This document shows, in pieces, positions 41,891 through 50,765 of a stretch of 64,000 nucleotides of DNA (position 1 is the stretch's first letter; the number at the start of each line of letters is the position of its first letter). Location of the stretch: the NCBI RefSeq assembly GCF_021538675.1, contig NZ_JAJUKH010000010.1:62001-126000 (forward strand), written 5' to 3'. The stretch is from Paenarthrobacter sp. AR 02. GTDB taxonomy: Bacteria; Actinomycetota; Actinomycetes; Actinomycetales; Micrococcaceae. The notes beneath the pieces are model-generated. The model was not told the DNA's origin, made no database searches, and was given only the letters and a program-made list of their open reading frames with translations. A program made the translations under genes and the position numbers.

Positions 41891-42819
41891 GCGTTATTCC
41901 TTAGTGCCATGGCGAGCGGGCGCATCGGGGCACCGCTCGCTCCCCGAAGACGGATAGGAGCAGCGATTAGGCAAAATTCCTTTACTCCATCCGCTGCCAG
42001 TTCCTCCAGATTCAACAGTTCCACCATGGGCACACCGGCTTCGGCAAGGAAGTGGGTATGCCCGGGAAGCCAGTTGTCCTCATGCTCCGACGGACCTACC
42101 TCTACGCACTCCTGGTCAGCACCGATTGCGGAAATGTTTTGGCTGGTGAGCCATCGGGCAGCATCCAGGCTTAGGCCTGGAGGGTTTCCAAGAGTCTTGG
42201 TTCCGTCCGGCCAGTAACGCATACGTCCGGTACGGACCAAGGGCACATCCCCCGTCTGCAGTACGAGGCCGGCTTTATCCAGTGCCTCTTCGATGTCTGC
42301 AACAGTGATCGCGTAGGAATCAGGGAGGCAGTCAACGTTCTTGAGACCAGCAATATCCAACAATACGCCGCGGGTGATGATTGGCGGGATCGTCTCCGCC
42401 CCGCCCTTGGTCCAGGTCCGGCTGCCCAGATTCTCTTCCGGCTTATACCCATTGTAGATCTGTCCGTCGACACCGAAGTGGTTCAACGAGTCAATATGCG
42501 TCCCGGTGTGGGTATACATGAAGACGACGTCACCCGAGTAGCACACGTGCCTGTTGACATCCTCGCCGACGCCGTTGAGGTTATCCACCACCGTGCCTTG
42601 AGGGGTGTGGCTCATGAAAATTTGGTAGCTAGGGTCACCGGCTCCCTGAAAGCTGGGCATGCCTACGAAGTAGTCAACACTGAGGTCATAGACCCGAGAC
42701 GGGTCGGCCCGGTGAAGGACGTCGGCGCGTACAGACTCGTCAAGGAGGTTTAGTGCGCCCCGCTCGTCATCGGCGCCCCACGGGCTCATCCCGACCTTTA
42801 CGTCTGCAGTCTGGCTCAT
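41887..42819 (-). CDS. Cyclase-family hydrolase, candidate for trihydroxypyridine ring opening
   Basis: 310 residues of the cyclase/kynurenine formamidase-like family (PF04199). The metal-binding motif HTGTHIDSLNHFG is intact near residue 106, and GADQECVEVGP follows late. Such enzymes are zinc or manganese hydrolases. In pAO1 a putative 'polyketide cyclase' was proposed to turn 2,3,6-trihydroxypyridine into alpha-ketoglutaramate, the substrate of Nit. Position between dhph and kdhL supports this, but the activity is inferred. Confidence 0.8.
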   Translation of the reverse strand: MSQTADVKVGMSPWGADDERGALNLLDESVRADVLHRADPSRVYDLSVDYFVGMPSFQGAGDPSYQIFMSHTPQGTVVDNLNGVGEDVNRHVCYSGDVVFMYTHTGTHIDSLNHFGVDGQIYNGYKPEENLGSRTWTKGGAETIPPIITRGVLLDIAGLKNVDCLPDSYAITVADIEEALDKAGLVLQTGDVPLVRTGRMRYWPDGTKTLGNPPGLSLDAARWLTSQNISAIGADQECVEVGPSEHEDNWLPGHTHFLAEAGVPMVELLNLEELAADGVKEFCLIAAPIRLRGASGAPMRPLAMALRNNA

Positions 42820-43124
42820 CAGACGGCCTCGACTTCGTAATCAACCACAGCCCTGTCCGCGAACATCGGCATAAGTGTGGCGACTACCTCGAGGTGGAAG
42901 GGATCCGTGGAGTACTTGTCCAGATCAGCCCAGCTTGCAAAGTCAGAAATCAGAACTCCGTCCCACGGCGCACCGTTATCCCCGGGGTCGCCAGAGTGAG
43001 TGCCAATCTCCCAGCCCTGAATGAAACCTAGGCGCGGGGGAAGAGTGTTGAGAATTTCAACAATTTCCTCCTGGCTGCTGCCTTCAGCTACGCGCCATGC
43101 AAATACGTGTCGAACCTTAGTCAT
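42819..43124 (-). CDS. Dabb (dimeric alpha-beta barrel) domain protein
   Basis: 101 residues: VRHVFAWRVAEGSSQEEIVE, then FIQGWEIGTHSG, WDGVLISDFASWADLDKY and HLEVVATLMPMFADRAVVDY, the standard Dabb/stress-responsive barrel. ATG 43124 is used; an upstream ATG (43139) adds five residues. The stop overlaps the cyclase start by one base. Dabb proteins include cyclases and monooxygenase-like enzymes; a role on the unstable trihydroxypyridine is possible but unproven. Confidence 0.8.
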   Translation of the reverse strand: MTKVRHVFAWRVAEGSSQEEIVEILNTLPPRLGFIQGWEIGTHSGDPGDNGAPWDGVLISDFASWADLDKYSTDPFHLEVVATLMPMFADRAVVDYEVEAV

Positions 43125-43221
43125 CAGTAGACCTCTCATGTGTGTCTTGGATTACCCGCCGGGTTGTGTCTGTTCAGTTTGGTAAGAGCAGCGAAGTTGT
43201 CCCACTGGCGGATTGCACAAG

Positions 43222-45606
43222 TTACCGTTCTGCTTTGTTCAAACCTTGACAGCGGCTGAAGATCTGCTCGGGGGTGACTGGCAAACGGTCAGTATGTACG
43301 CCATCGGCGATGGCATCATCGATAGCTGAAGCGATTGCCGCGCCGGCCGCAATGATGCCAATTTCCCCAAGGCCCTTGGCGCCAAAGGGGTTGTCCGGTG
43401 ACTTGGCATCTTCAGTTACAAAACAGTCGACGTTCGGCATCTCCTGAGCGCTTGGCAACAAGTAGTCCATGAACGACGTCGTAATCGGCTGTCCATCCTC
43501 TTCGTAGAGGAACTCCTCGTACAGGGCGCCTCCAATGCCTTGAACCGCCGCACCTATGATCTGGCCCCTCGTGGTCAGGGGGTTGATTACCCTTCCTGCT
43601 TCCGTGGAAGTGGAAAAGCGAAGAATCCTATGACCGCCTGTGTCAGGATCTAGTTCGATTTGTACGAGTGTTACCCCGTATGGATAGTTCATGGCGTTGT
43701 TCATGTAGACCGCGTCCGCTGCTAGGCCGGGTTCATCATTGTCGGCCCTCGCCGTGAAGGGGTCCCTCGCCGCTGCGATCTCGTACAGCGAGATTTGCTG
43801 ATCAGTGCCCTTGACCTTAAAACTGCCTGCAGTTAATTCGAGGTCGTCCGGATCAGCTTCCAGCATCTCACTGGCCAAGCGTCTGGCTTTTTCCACAACT
43901 GCAAGCGCAGCTTTGCGGGCAGCACCTCCAGCAAGAACAGTTGAACGGCTGGACCAGGAACCCACACCGTCCGGAATAAGCTCTGTATCGCTATGGACGA
44001 TGTCAATGTTTTCGGGAGCGATCTGTAGCTCTTCGGCGACAATCTGGGCCAGAACCGTTTCGATTCCCTGCCCGACCGAGGAACCTCCGGTTTTGACCGT
44101 AACGCGGCCGGCACGGCTGACTTCAACGCCGCCGGTTTCGAAAAGCCCCAGACCTGCCTTATCCATCAGCACGCCGAGGCCTACGCCGACTTTTCGGCCA
44201 TCCGCCCGTAGTCGTTTGGATTCCTCAAGCCACTCCGAGAAGTTTGCTGCCTCCAGAGCTTCGTTGAAATGCTTAACTACGTCTCCCGAGTCGAAGTGGT
44301 AGGGCTCGTGGACGATGTCAAGACCCGGTGTCCAGGGGAGGTCTTCAGCCGTAAGAAGGTTTCGTCGGCGAAATTCCGTCTTGCTGAGACCGATTTCTTC
44401 ACACGCCAGATCAAAGATCCGCTCTCGAGCGAAAGTGGACTCGTAGCGTCCAGGCGCGCGGTAAGCTCCGACAGGTGTTTTGTTGGTGAAGACGGCGTGC
44501 AGAGTAGCATCGTAGGCAGGGACCCGATAGGGGCCGAACACAATGCCGGCAGTAATGTCGCTGACTAGCGGCTCCGCCTGCCTGAAATAGGCACCATGGT
44601 TGTGGAAAATTTCGTCCTTCATACCCAGGATTCTGCCCTCAGCATCGAGCGCGAGTTCGAGCTTATGCACCATTTCCCGGGCATGGGACGTGGAAGTCAT
44701 GTGCTCGACTCGGTCCTCAGTCCATTTGATCGGGACTCCCAACGTACGGGCTGCCCATGCTGCAACAACGTTTTCTGGGAAGACTCCGCCCTTCACGCCA
44801 AAACTGCCGCCGATCTCTACGTGTTTCATCCGTACGTTGACCTCGGGAAGATTCAGCATCTTGGCGATGATCCTCCGGTTGTCATGCACATGCACGGTGC
44901 CCCAGATGAACAGCGTGTCCCTTGCTGGGTCGGGCTGTACCACTACGGCCCGCGGTTCCATAGGTACACCGGAATGGCGGTTCGTGACGTACTTGTGGCG
45001 AATGACGTGCTCTGCTTCGGCGAAGGCGCGATCAATATCGCCGTAGGCCTTTTTGATGCGCGCACCTTCATTGCCGCGCCCCGGAAAGAGCTCGACCTTA
45101 CCGGTCAATGCTTCTTCCGGATCCAAGAGGACCGGGAGCGGCTCATACTCGATAGAGACAAGCTCAGCTGCGTCTTCGGCAAGATAAGGATCAACAGCAA
45201 GTACAGCAACCACCGGCTGCCCCACATATAGCACCTTGTCTACTGCTAGGACGGGGTGACTGAAGTCCTCAATGTTTTCATAAATTTCGTGATATCCCAG
45301 CTCTTCCAAGAGAACCGAACCCAGGTGCCGCGTGTGCTCAGACGTGATAACCATTCGTACGCCTGGAGTCTTTTCAGCTTCAGTGGCGTCTATGGACACG
45401 ATCCGGGCATGAGCCTGTGTTGAACGGACAATGCGCATATGCAATTGCCCGGGCACTCCCAGATCGCCAGCAAATGTTGCTGTTCCAGTGAGTAGCCGGC
45501 GGTCCTCCCGCCGCAGAACCTCCTGGCCTATCCATGCCTGTCTGTTGCCCTCGTCCGCGCCGGCTCTACCGTTGTCAGGGATGAGCGCTTTAGCCTTTGC
45601 CATCAT
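43222..45606 (-). CDS. kdhL: 6-hydroxypseudooxynicotine (ketone) dehydrogenase, large molybdenum subunit
   Basis: 794 residues of the xanthine oxidase family. N-terminal a/b hammerhead (VLRREDRRLLTGTATFAGDL), first Mo-cofactor domain with GGSFGVKGGVFPE, active-site loop PVGAYRAPGRYEST, Gln-rich contact GGSSVGQGIETVL, and the C-terminal catalytic Glu in FGAKGLGEIGIIAAGAAIAS. It hydroxylates 6-hydroxypseudooxynicotine to the 2,6-dihydroxy compound with KdhM and KdhS. It heads an ~11-kb leftward operon. The start is the first of two adjacent ATGs; no strong ribosome site is seen. The distance to kdhM (about 4.27 kb) equals that reported for pAO1. Confidence 0.92.
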   Translation of the reverse strand: MMAKAKALIPDNGRAGADEGNRQAWIGQEVLRREDRRLLTGTATFAGDLGVPGQLHMRIVRSTQAHARIVSIDATEAEKTPGVRMVITSEHTRHLGSVLLEELGYHEIYENIEDFSHPVLAVDKVLYVGQPVVAVLAVDPYLAEDAAELVSIEYEPLPVLLDPEEALTGKVELFPGRGNEGARIKKAYGDIDRAFAEAEHVIRHKYVTNRHSGVPMEPRAVVVQPDPARDTLFIWGTVHVHDNRRIIAKMLNLPEVNVRMKHVEIGGSFGVKGGVFPENVVAAWAARTLGVPIKWTEDRVEHMTSTSHAREMVHKLELALDAEGRILGMKDEIFHNHGAYFRQAEPLVSDITAGIVFGPYRVPAYDATLHAVFTNKTPVGAYRAPGRYESTFARERIFDLACEEIGLSKTEFRRRNLLTAEDLPWTPGLDIVHEPYHFDSGDVVKHFNEALEAANFSEWLEESKRLRADGRKVGVGLGVLMDKAGLGLFETGGVEVSRAGRVTVKTGGSSVGQGIETVLAQIVAEELQIAPENIDIVHSDTELIPDGVGSWSSRSTVLAGGAARKAALAVVEKARRLASEMLEADPDDLELTAGSFKVKGTDQQISLYEIAAARDPFTARADNDEPGLAADAVYMNNAMNYPYGVTLVQIELDPDTGGHRILRFSTSTEAGRVINPLTTRGQIIGAAVQGIGGALYEEFLYEEDGQPITTSFMDYLLPSAQEMPNVDCFVTEDAKSPDNPFGAKGLGEIGIIAAGAAIASAIDDAIADGVHTDRLPVTPEQIFSRCQGLNKAER

Positions 45607-45725
45607 GCGCTCAGTATGTCATCGGGCCGTCCAGCCTGGATGTTCAGGCATTGACAAAAACGCGGCCTAAGTCTCCGCAGTTAGTAGGCGCCCTCGCGCA
45701 GCTTCCATAGCATGATCATTTCGCA

Positions 45726-45743
45726 GACCCCTTGCGCGGGGTC
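45726..45743. promoter_or_regulatory. Palindrome in the kdhL-dhponh divergent promoter
   Basis: GACCCC-TTGCGC-GGGGTC, perfect 6-base arms, ending 30 bp before the dhponh start. TTGCGC inside it and TATAGG at 45757-45762 resemble -35 and -10 elements with a 19-base spacer, so a protein bound here would cover the promoter. A second palindrome, ATGATCAT, lies at 45712-45719. Candidate site for one of the PucR-type regulators. Confidence 0.4.
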
Positions 45744-45773
45744 ACGGAAGTCTGACTATAGGGAGATAACGGT

Positions 45774-46877
45774 ATGACTGTAACTTCGCAGGTGAAACCT
45801 GAAGATGAAATGCTGAACTGGGGGCGTCTTATCCTTGACGGCGTTTCCTACTCAGACATGGTGGGTGCTCGCGATAGGCCCAAGGAAATCACCTGGTTTG
45901 ACTACTGGATGAGTCTCGCAAATGAGTATGAGCAGGAAGCGGAAAGGAAAGTGGCACTGGGCCATGACCTGTCCGCCGGTGAACTCCTGATGTCAGCCGC
46001 ACTCTGTGCCCAGTACGCTCAGTTCCTCTGGTTCGACGAGCGCCGGCAGAAGGGCCAAGCTCGGAAAGTTGAGCTGTATCAAAAGGCAGCTCCACTGTTG
46101 TCCCCGCCTGCAGAGCGTCACGAGCTAGTCGTCGACGGTGTCCCGATGCCCGTCTATGTGCGCATTCCGGAGGGACCGGGACCACACCCCGCTGTGATCA
46201 TGCTTGGTGGTCTTGAGAGCACAAAAGAGGAAAGTTTCCAGATGGAAAATCTTGTGCTCGATCGGGGAATGGCTACTGCCACATTTGACGGTCCCGGCCA
46301 GGGCGAGATGTTTGAGTACAAGCGGATTGCGGGTGATTACGAAAAGTACACGTCCGCGGTAGTGGATCTGCTCACCAAACTTGAAGCGATTCGGAATGAT
46401 GCTATCGGAGTGCTGGGGCGGAGCCTGGGCGGTAATTACGCTCTCAAATCTGCCGCCTGTGAACCGCGTTTGGCCGCATGCATTTCTTGGGGCGGATTCT
46501 CAGACCTGGACTACTGGGACCTCGAAACTCCCCTGACAAAGGAAAGCTGGAAGTACGTCTCCAAGGTTGACACTTTGGAGGAAGCAAGGCTGCACGTCCA
46601 TGCGGCTTTGGAGACCCGGGACGTCCTTTCCCAGATCGCATGCCCGACGTACATCCTGCACGGGGTGCACGACGAGGTTCCACTGTCCTTCGTGGATACC
46701 GTCCTCGAATTGGTGCCGGCAGAACACCTGAACCTAGTGGTTGAAAAGGACGGTGATCACTGCTGCCACAACCTTGGAATCCGTCCCCGGCTTGAAATGG
46801 CAGACTGGCTCTATGATGTTCTGGTTGCCGGAAAGAAGGTCGCCCCAACAATGAAAGGGTGGCCCCTCAATGGATAA
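45774..46877 (+). CDS. dhponh: 2,6-dihydroxypseudooxynicotine hydrolase
   Basis: A 367-residue alpha/beta hydrolase with an N-terminal helical cap. The catalytic triad falls at S217 (VLGRSLGGNYA), D300 (HGVHDEVP) and H329 (DGDHCCHN), exactly the numbering of the structurally characterised pAO1 enzyme. It is a C-C bond hydrolase splitting 2,6-dihydroxypseudooxynicotine into 2,6-dihydroxypyridine and 4-methylaminobutyrate, the branch point between ring and side-chain pathways. GGGAG lies 8 bases before the ATG. It overlaps the cupin gene by 8 bases. Confidence 0.95.
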   Translation: MTVTSQVKPEDEMLNWGRLILDGVSYSDMVGARDRPKEITWFDYWMSLANEYEQEAERKVALGHDLSAGELLMSAALCAQYAQFLWFDERRQKGQARKVELYQKAAPLLSPPAERHELVVDGVPMPVYVRIPEGPGPHPAVIMLGGLESTKEESFQMENLVLDRGMATATFDGPGQGEMFEYKRIAGDYEKYTSAVVDLLTKLEAIRNDAIGVLGRSLGGNYALKSAACEPRLAACISWGGFSDLDYWDLETPLTKESWKYVSKVDTLEEARLHVHAALETRDVLSQIACPTYILHGVHDEVPLSFVDTVLELVPAEHLNLVVEKDGDHCCHNLGIRPRLEMADWLYDVLVAGKKVAPTMKGWPLNG

Positions 46878-47220
46878 GATCAGGAAGATCAGTACCGCGA
46901 CCGCGCCGCTTGAATCCTGGCAGCCGGACGGTGTAACCGTCCATGAGGGAAATCCCAATGGTCATGGGTTCACGCTTTTCGAACGCACTTCCTCTCCCCA
47001 GTTCGGCACGGGTATCTTCACTTCGCAGCCGAGCACAACAACCTATGAACTCACTGACAACGAGATTATCTACGTTGTCGAAGGCTCAGCAACGCTCACA
47101 CTTGCATCCCAAGAGCCGGTTTCCGTGACTGCCGGCGATTTGGTATTTCTGCCGAAGGGGCACACATCTACCTGGGAGTTTCACGAGCCATTCAAGGAAA
47201 TCTGGTTCTTGGTGGAATAG
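46870..47220 (+). CDS. Cupin-domain protein behind dhponh
   Basis: A 116-residue cupin_3 (DUF861-like) protein: TVHEGNPNGHGFTLFERTSS, YELTDNEIIYVVEGSATLTL, VTAGDLVFLPKGHTSTWEF. It keeps one or two possible metal ligands (Glu in DNEII, His in KGHTSTW). It starts inside the last codons of dhponh, so it is co-translated. Only distantly like the cupin next to mao. Its role in the pathway is not known to me. Confidence 0.75.
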   Translation: MDKIRKISTATAPLESWQPDGVTVHEGNPNGHGFTLFERTSSPQFGTGIFTSQPSTTTYELTDNEIIYVVEGSATLTLASQEPVSVTAGDLVFLPKGHTSTWEFHEPFKEIWFLVE

Positions 47221-47254
47221 GAGATGTTAGCAGCGACGCCGTGAGCAGGTTCAT

Positions 47255-48478
47255 TTACGGTGCAGGTTGCGGGAGGCCGGGAGATTCCTCCAACCCAGTA
47301 AGCTCGAGCTTCATGGCCTCGACCATCCGCGAAAGTCTGATGGCAACGGGCAATTCATCTCGCAGCACTCCCCTTGCACCAATTTTGCCCTCGATGAGTT
47401 TCAGTCGATAGGCGATAGTTCGGCTGTGCACTCCGAGGCGCTGTGCCGCGGACGCCGCATTCTGACCCGAAGCAAAATAGGCTTCGAGGGTTTCCACTAA
47501 CCTGCTTGGGGGGTCTTGGTGCAATCCGAGACCCCCCAGTTCGTCGGAGATGAATGTGGTTACGGCAGCGAGATCGCGCATAGCCAACGCCTCGAGCATG
47601 ACATCTTCATACCAAGTGACCTGAGTGCCCAGTTTTTGGGCAACCGAATCGGCCTCCAACGCCCGTCTATGGGAAACTATAAATCCGTCCACACCTTCGC
47701 TCAGAGTCCCAAACGAAATTCTGGTGTCCTTCGGCAAGGCGTTTGCGAGGACAACTTGCGGTGAGGGCAGCCGATTCGACCACTCCGCCCAAATATAGCC
47801 GGTCTCATCCTCGGCCGTGATAACAAGGGGGCGGATCCGAGAGGCAGTGCCCAGTGTCCGAGCAACAGCCTCCGTGCTTTCGCCAGGTACCACGGCTGCC
47901 AGGTGCCGGCCGGAAAGGTTATAAGAAAAAACCGTCGAATCGATTGGCAGCCCAGCGAGGAGAGCCCTCAGCGTCGATAGCTTCCTCCGGTTCTGGCTCT
48001 GCCTTGAAAATGCGGTGCTCTCCATTTGGTACGTCTCAATAATGGAAGCGGAAACTTTATCGTTCCAAGCGAAATGGCTTGCACTGGCGTGCCGCAGAAC
48101 CTTTGACCGTCGGACGGGATCGGCGATGATTCGATGCGCCTCTTCCAAGACAAACTCCCACAAAGTGGCTTGGGCCGCCCTAGATCCCCTGAGCAGATGA
48201 TGAAGGTCGACGCCCGCCCGCGCAGCCAGCCTCACCTCGCGAAGAGTTTCGTTGGAAGCCCTAGTGGCTCCTACGCGCCCCTGACCGATGTATTCGAGGA
48301 CATCGCGCAAGGAAGCCGTGATGGTTTCCGATTCCGCCTCGGTAAGAGAGGCGTTACGTGTCGCGGTCGAATAGTCTTCGTACGCATACTGCAGTCTCGC
48401 CCGTATACAGTCATAGATTTCGGGAATCCTTGCCTTCACGGCAACGGAAAGTTCATCCAGTCCTTCCTCAATGGTCAT
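47255..48478 (-). CDS. PucR/CdaR-type transcriptional regulator
   Basis: 407 residues. The C-terminus LVETLEAYFASGQNAASAAQ, LGVHSRTIAYRLKLIE is the PucR/CdaR helix-turn-helix; the centre resembles a GGDEF-like degenerate domain (SGRHLAAVVPGES...), the N-terminus a helical sensor (RIPEIYDCIRARLQYAYEDY). It is back to back with a related regulator (48542), with only 63 bp between starts, and convergent with the dhponh-cupin pair. It probably controls the ring-cleavage genes. Confidence 0.85.
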   Translation of the reverse strand: MTIEEGLDELSVAVKARIPEIYDCIRARLQYAYEDYSTATRNASLTEAESETITASLRDVLEYIGQGRVGATRASNETLREVRLAARAGVDLHHLLRGSRAAQATLWEFVLEEAHRIIADPVRRSKVLRHASASHFAWNDKVSASIIETYQMESTAFSRQSQNRRKLSTLRALLAGLPIDSTVFSYNLSGRHLAAVVPGESTEAVARTLGTASRIRPLVITAEDETGYIWAEWSNRLPSPQVVLANALPKDTRISFGTLSEGVDGFIVSHRRALEADSVAQKLGTQVTWYEDVMLEALAMRDLAAVTTFISDELGGLGLHQDPPSRLVETLEAYFASGQNAASAAQRLGVHSRTIAYRLKLIEGKIGARGVLRDELPVAIRLSRMVEAMKLELTGLEESPGLPQPAP

Positions 48479-48541
48479 ACACTGAGACTATCAACAGAGC
48501 TCGCCTGCGCCGAGACTCAGGCGGCGCATGAATTTAGGAAC

Positions 48542-49726
48542 ATGATCCAGACACAACATCTATCGGCAATATCGGTCGCCATTACATCGGACATAAATCA
48601 ACTGTCCGACTCTATGGTCCGTCGACTCCATGATGATGTTCAGGCTGGTGTGGGCTTAGACCCTGCACTGGCGCAGCGGAGATCTGAGCGGCTGGCCGCG
48701 GCCCTGCTATCTATCAGCAGGGCCTTGTCCGGGTCAGAGGAACCAGACGACAAGTTTCTTGCCGAGGCCACCTTGGAGGCTCGCGAGACAGCCCAGGCCG
48801 GCGTGGATCTACTCGAGCTCATCCATACCTATCGAGTGCTGCAGTCTGCGACCTGGGATGTGCTCCTGGACCTTACAACTACTCTTATCCCGGATGCATC
48901 ACAGCAATTGGAAATTCAAAAATGGGTCTCTCAGTTGCAGCATCGGTGGCATGACGTTGTAGTTGCCAACGTCATCGACGCGTATCGTTCAGAACAGCAT
49001 CGGTTCTTTTACAAGTCGGAGGATCACCGGCTTAGAAATGAGTTGCGGGATTTCATTGCAGGACGGCGCACTGCCCGACCAAACACGGGGTACCCCTTTG
49101 AAGGACAACATTTATCCGTGGTGGCCTGGGGAAATGATCCAAAGGGTACCATCGACCTCGCCGCCACGCTGATCAACAGCGAAGTACCTTTGGTACTCGA
49201 AAGCACCGGCGGAGCCTTTCTGGGCTGGTTGGCGGTAAAGGATGGACAGAATGCCGACGCGCAAGTCATTGAAGGGGACTTTCCCGACGGTGCACATTTG
49301 GCTCTAGGGTCCATTGATAAGGGGTTCTCCGGTTTCCGGCGCAGTCACCAGCGTGCTTGGAGGGCTTATAAAGTTGGCCGCTTGACCGGCGCACGGATAA
49401 CCCGGTACACGGACGTGGCTCTCGAAGCTGTCTTCGCTACAAATATGCAGGCGGTGCGTGACTTGGTCTTGCAGCAGTTGGGCCCTTTGCTTGCTGACCC
49501 CCGCAAAGACATACTTTGCGACACTCTCCGGGCCTATTTCTCTGCTGGTTGCAATGCCGTAGCGGCTGCAGCAGCACTCCAGGTTCATGAGCGCACCGTT
49601 GCCTACCGGCTCAGATCCATTGAAGAACGGCTTGGCATAAGCGTTGCAGAACGTCATGTCGAGCTCCTCGTAGCCCTAAGACTTTATGGCTTGCTGAAGT
49701 CAATCGCCGAGACCGAAATCCTGTAG
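48542..49726 (+). CDS. PucR/CdaR-type transcriptional regulator, divergent paralogue
   Basis: 394 residues from ATG 48542; the frame is open upstream, but homology with the divergent regulator begins with the helical segment SDSMVRRLHDDVQAG. The C-terminus DTLRAYFSAGCNAVAAAAAL and HERTVAYRLRSIEERLG is the same helix-turn-helix as in its neighbour. The two share domain order and about equal length, so they look like an old duplication. It precedes kdhM-kdhS in the same direction. Confidence 0.85.
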   Translation: MIQTQHLSAISVAITSDINQLSDSMVRRLHDDVQAGVGLDPALAQRRSERLAAALLSISRALSGSEEPDDKFLAEATLEARETAQAGVDLLELIHTYRVLQSATWDVLLDLTTTLIPDASQQLEIQKWVSQLQHRWHDVVVANVIDAYRSEQHRFFYKSEDHRLRNELRDFIAGRRTARPNTGYPFEGQHLSVVAWGNDPKGTIDLAATLINSEVPLVLESTGGAFLGWLAVKDGQNADAQVIEGDFPDGAHLALGSIDKGFSGFRRSHQRAWRAYKVGRLTGARITRYTDVALEAVFATNMQAVRDLVLQQLGPLLADPRKDILCDTLRAYFSAGCNAVAAAAALQVHERTVAYRLRSIEERLGISVAERHVELLVALRLYGLLKSIAETEIL

Positions 49727-49842
49727 CGAACGGGAGCGTCAGGGCTGGTTCGTCGCGGGATTGTCTGTTCTAGATAGGTCGGGGTGTTGATTTGTCCCAT
49801 GACGCAGAGCGCAAAGTCATACCAAAGGGGCAAAGTGGTGAC

Positions 49843-49878
49843 ATGAACAATGAGCGCGGCCGGCGGTACTGCCCGTGA
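49843..49878 (+). CDS. 11-residue leader ORF overlapping the kdhM start
   Basis: ATG AAC AAT ... CCG TGA encodes MNNERGRRYCP; its TGA (49876-49878) overlaps the GTG start of kdhM (49875) as GTGA. A purine-rich AAAGGGG lies about 12 bases upstream of the ATG. kdhM itself lacks a good ribosome site, so coupling through this small frame would explain its translation. Inferred from layout only. Confidence 0.4.
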   Translation: MNNERGRRYCP

Positions 49879-50765
49879 AGCCACCTTCCTTCGATTACGT
49901 TGTTGCCGATTCGGTTGAGCATGCGCTCCGCCTGCTGGCGGACGGGGGCGATGACGCTAAAATCATTGCCGGCGGTCAGAGTTTAGTCCCGCTCCTAAAT
50001 TTCCGGATGTCCCGCCCGTCCCTTTTGGTTGATATAAACCGCGTTCCCGGTTTGGCAAACATCAGGAAATCAGATCAAACCATTGCGATTGGCGCGCTGA
50101 CACGTCATGCGAAGCTAACAACCTCCAAAACCATTTCGCAAAACCTTCCAATCCTGTCGGAAGCGGCGGCGTGGATCGCGCACCCTCAAATTCGTAACCG
50201 AGGAACGATCGGTGGCTCCCTTGCACACGCTGATGCTGCCGCAGAGCTGCCCGTAGTCCTGCTAGCCCTTGACGCCTACGTCACCGCACAGTCTTTGCAA
50301 GGTGAGCGGAAGATTCCTCTCAAGGAACTATTGGTCTCACATTTCGTCTCAAGCATCCTTCCCGGCGAGCTCATTGTGGAGGTAAACGTACCTCAATTGC
50401 CTCACGGGAGCGGTGCTGCATTTGATGAATTTTCTCGTCGGCATGGGGACTACGCCATAGGTGGCGCTGCGTCCATCGTTACCTTGGATGAGCAGGGCAA
50501 GTGTTCGCGGGCGAGGATTACTGTCCTGGGTGGAGGGTCCACCGCCATCCGCTGCCAGGAGGCGGAAAACATCCTAATTGATAGCACTCTCTCCAGCCAT
50601 GATATTGCCGCAGCTGCGCACGCCGCGGTACAGGGGCTTGACCCCGTGCCCACGGTGCATGGAAGTGCCCAATATCGCGCGCAAGTTATTCGGACAATGG
50701 TCGAACGAACCCTCGCCAAAGCACTGCACCGGGCGAGACCGACAAAGGAAAGCATGGATCACTGA
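49875..50765 (+). CDS. kdhM: Ketone dehydrogenase, FAD (medium) subunit
   Basis: A 296-residue CO dehydrogenase-type flavoprotein. FAD motifs: AKIIAGGQSLVPLLNFRM near residue 34 and TIGGSLAHADAAAELPVV near residue 112, then C-terminal SAQYRAQVIRTMVERTL. Start GTG: the only start that keeps the family N-terminus (FDYVVADSVEHALRLL). It passes electrons from the KdhS clusters to the acceptor. It overlaps kdhS by one base. KdhL is encoded 4.3 kb away on the other strand, the same unusual split as in pAO1. Confidence 0.92.
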   Translation: MKPPSFDYVVADSVEHALRLLADGGDDAKIIAGGQSLVPLLNFRMSRPSLLVDINRVPGLANIRKSDQTIAIGALTRHAKLTTSKTISQNLPILSEAAAWIAHPQIRNRGTIGGSLAHADAAAELPVVLLALDAYVTAQSLQGERKIPLKELLVSHFVSSILPGELIVEVNVPQLPHGSGAAFDEFSRRHGDYAIGGAASIVTLDEQGKCSRARITVLGGGSTAIRCQEAENILIDSTLSSHDIAAAAHAAVQGLDPVPTVHGSAQYRAQVIRTMVERTLAKALHRARPTKESMDH

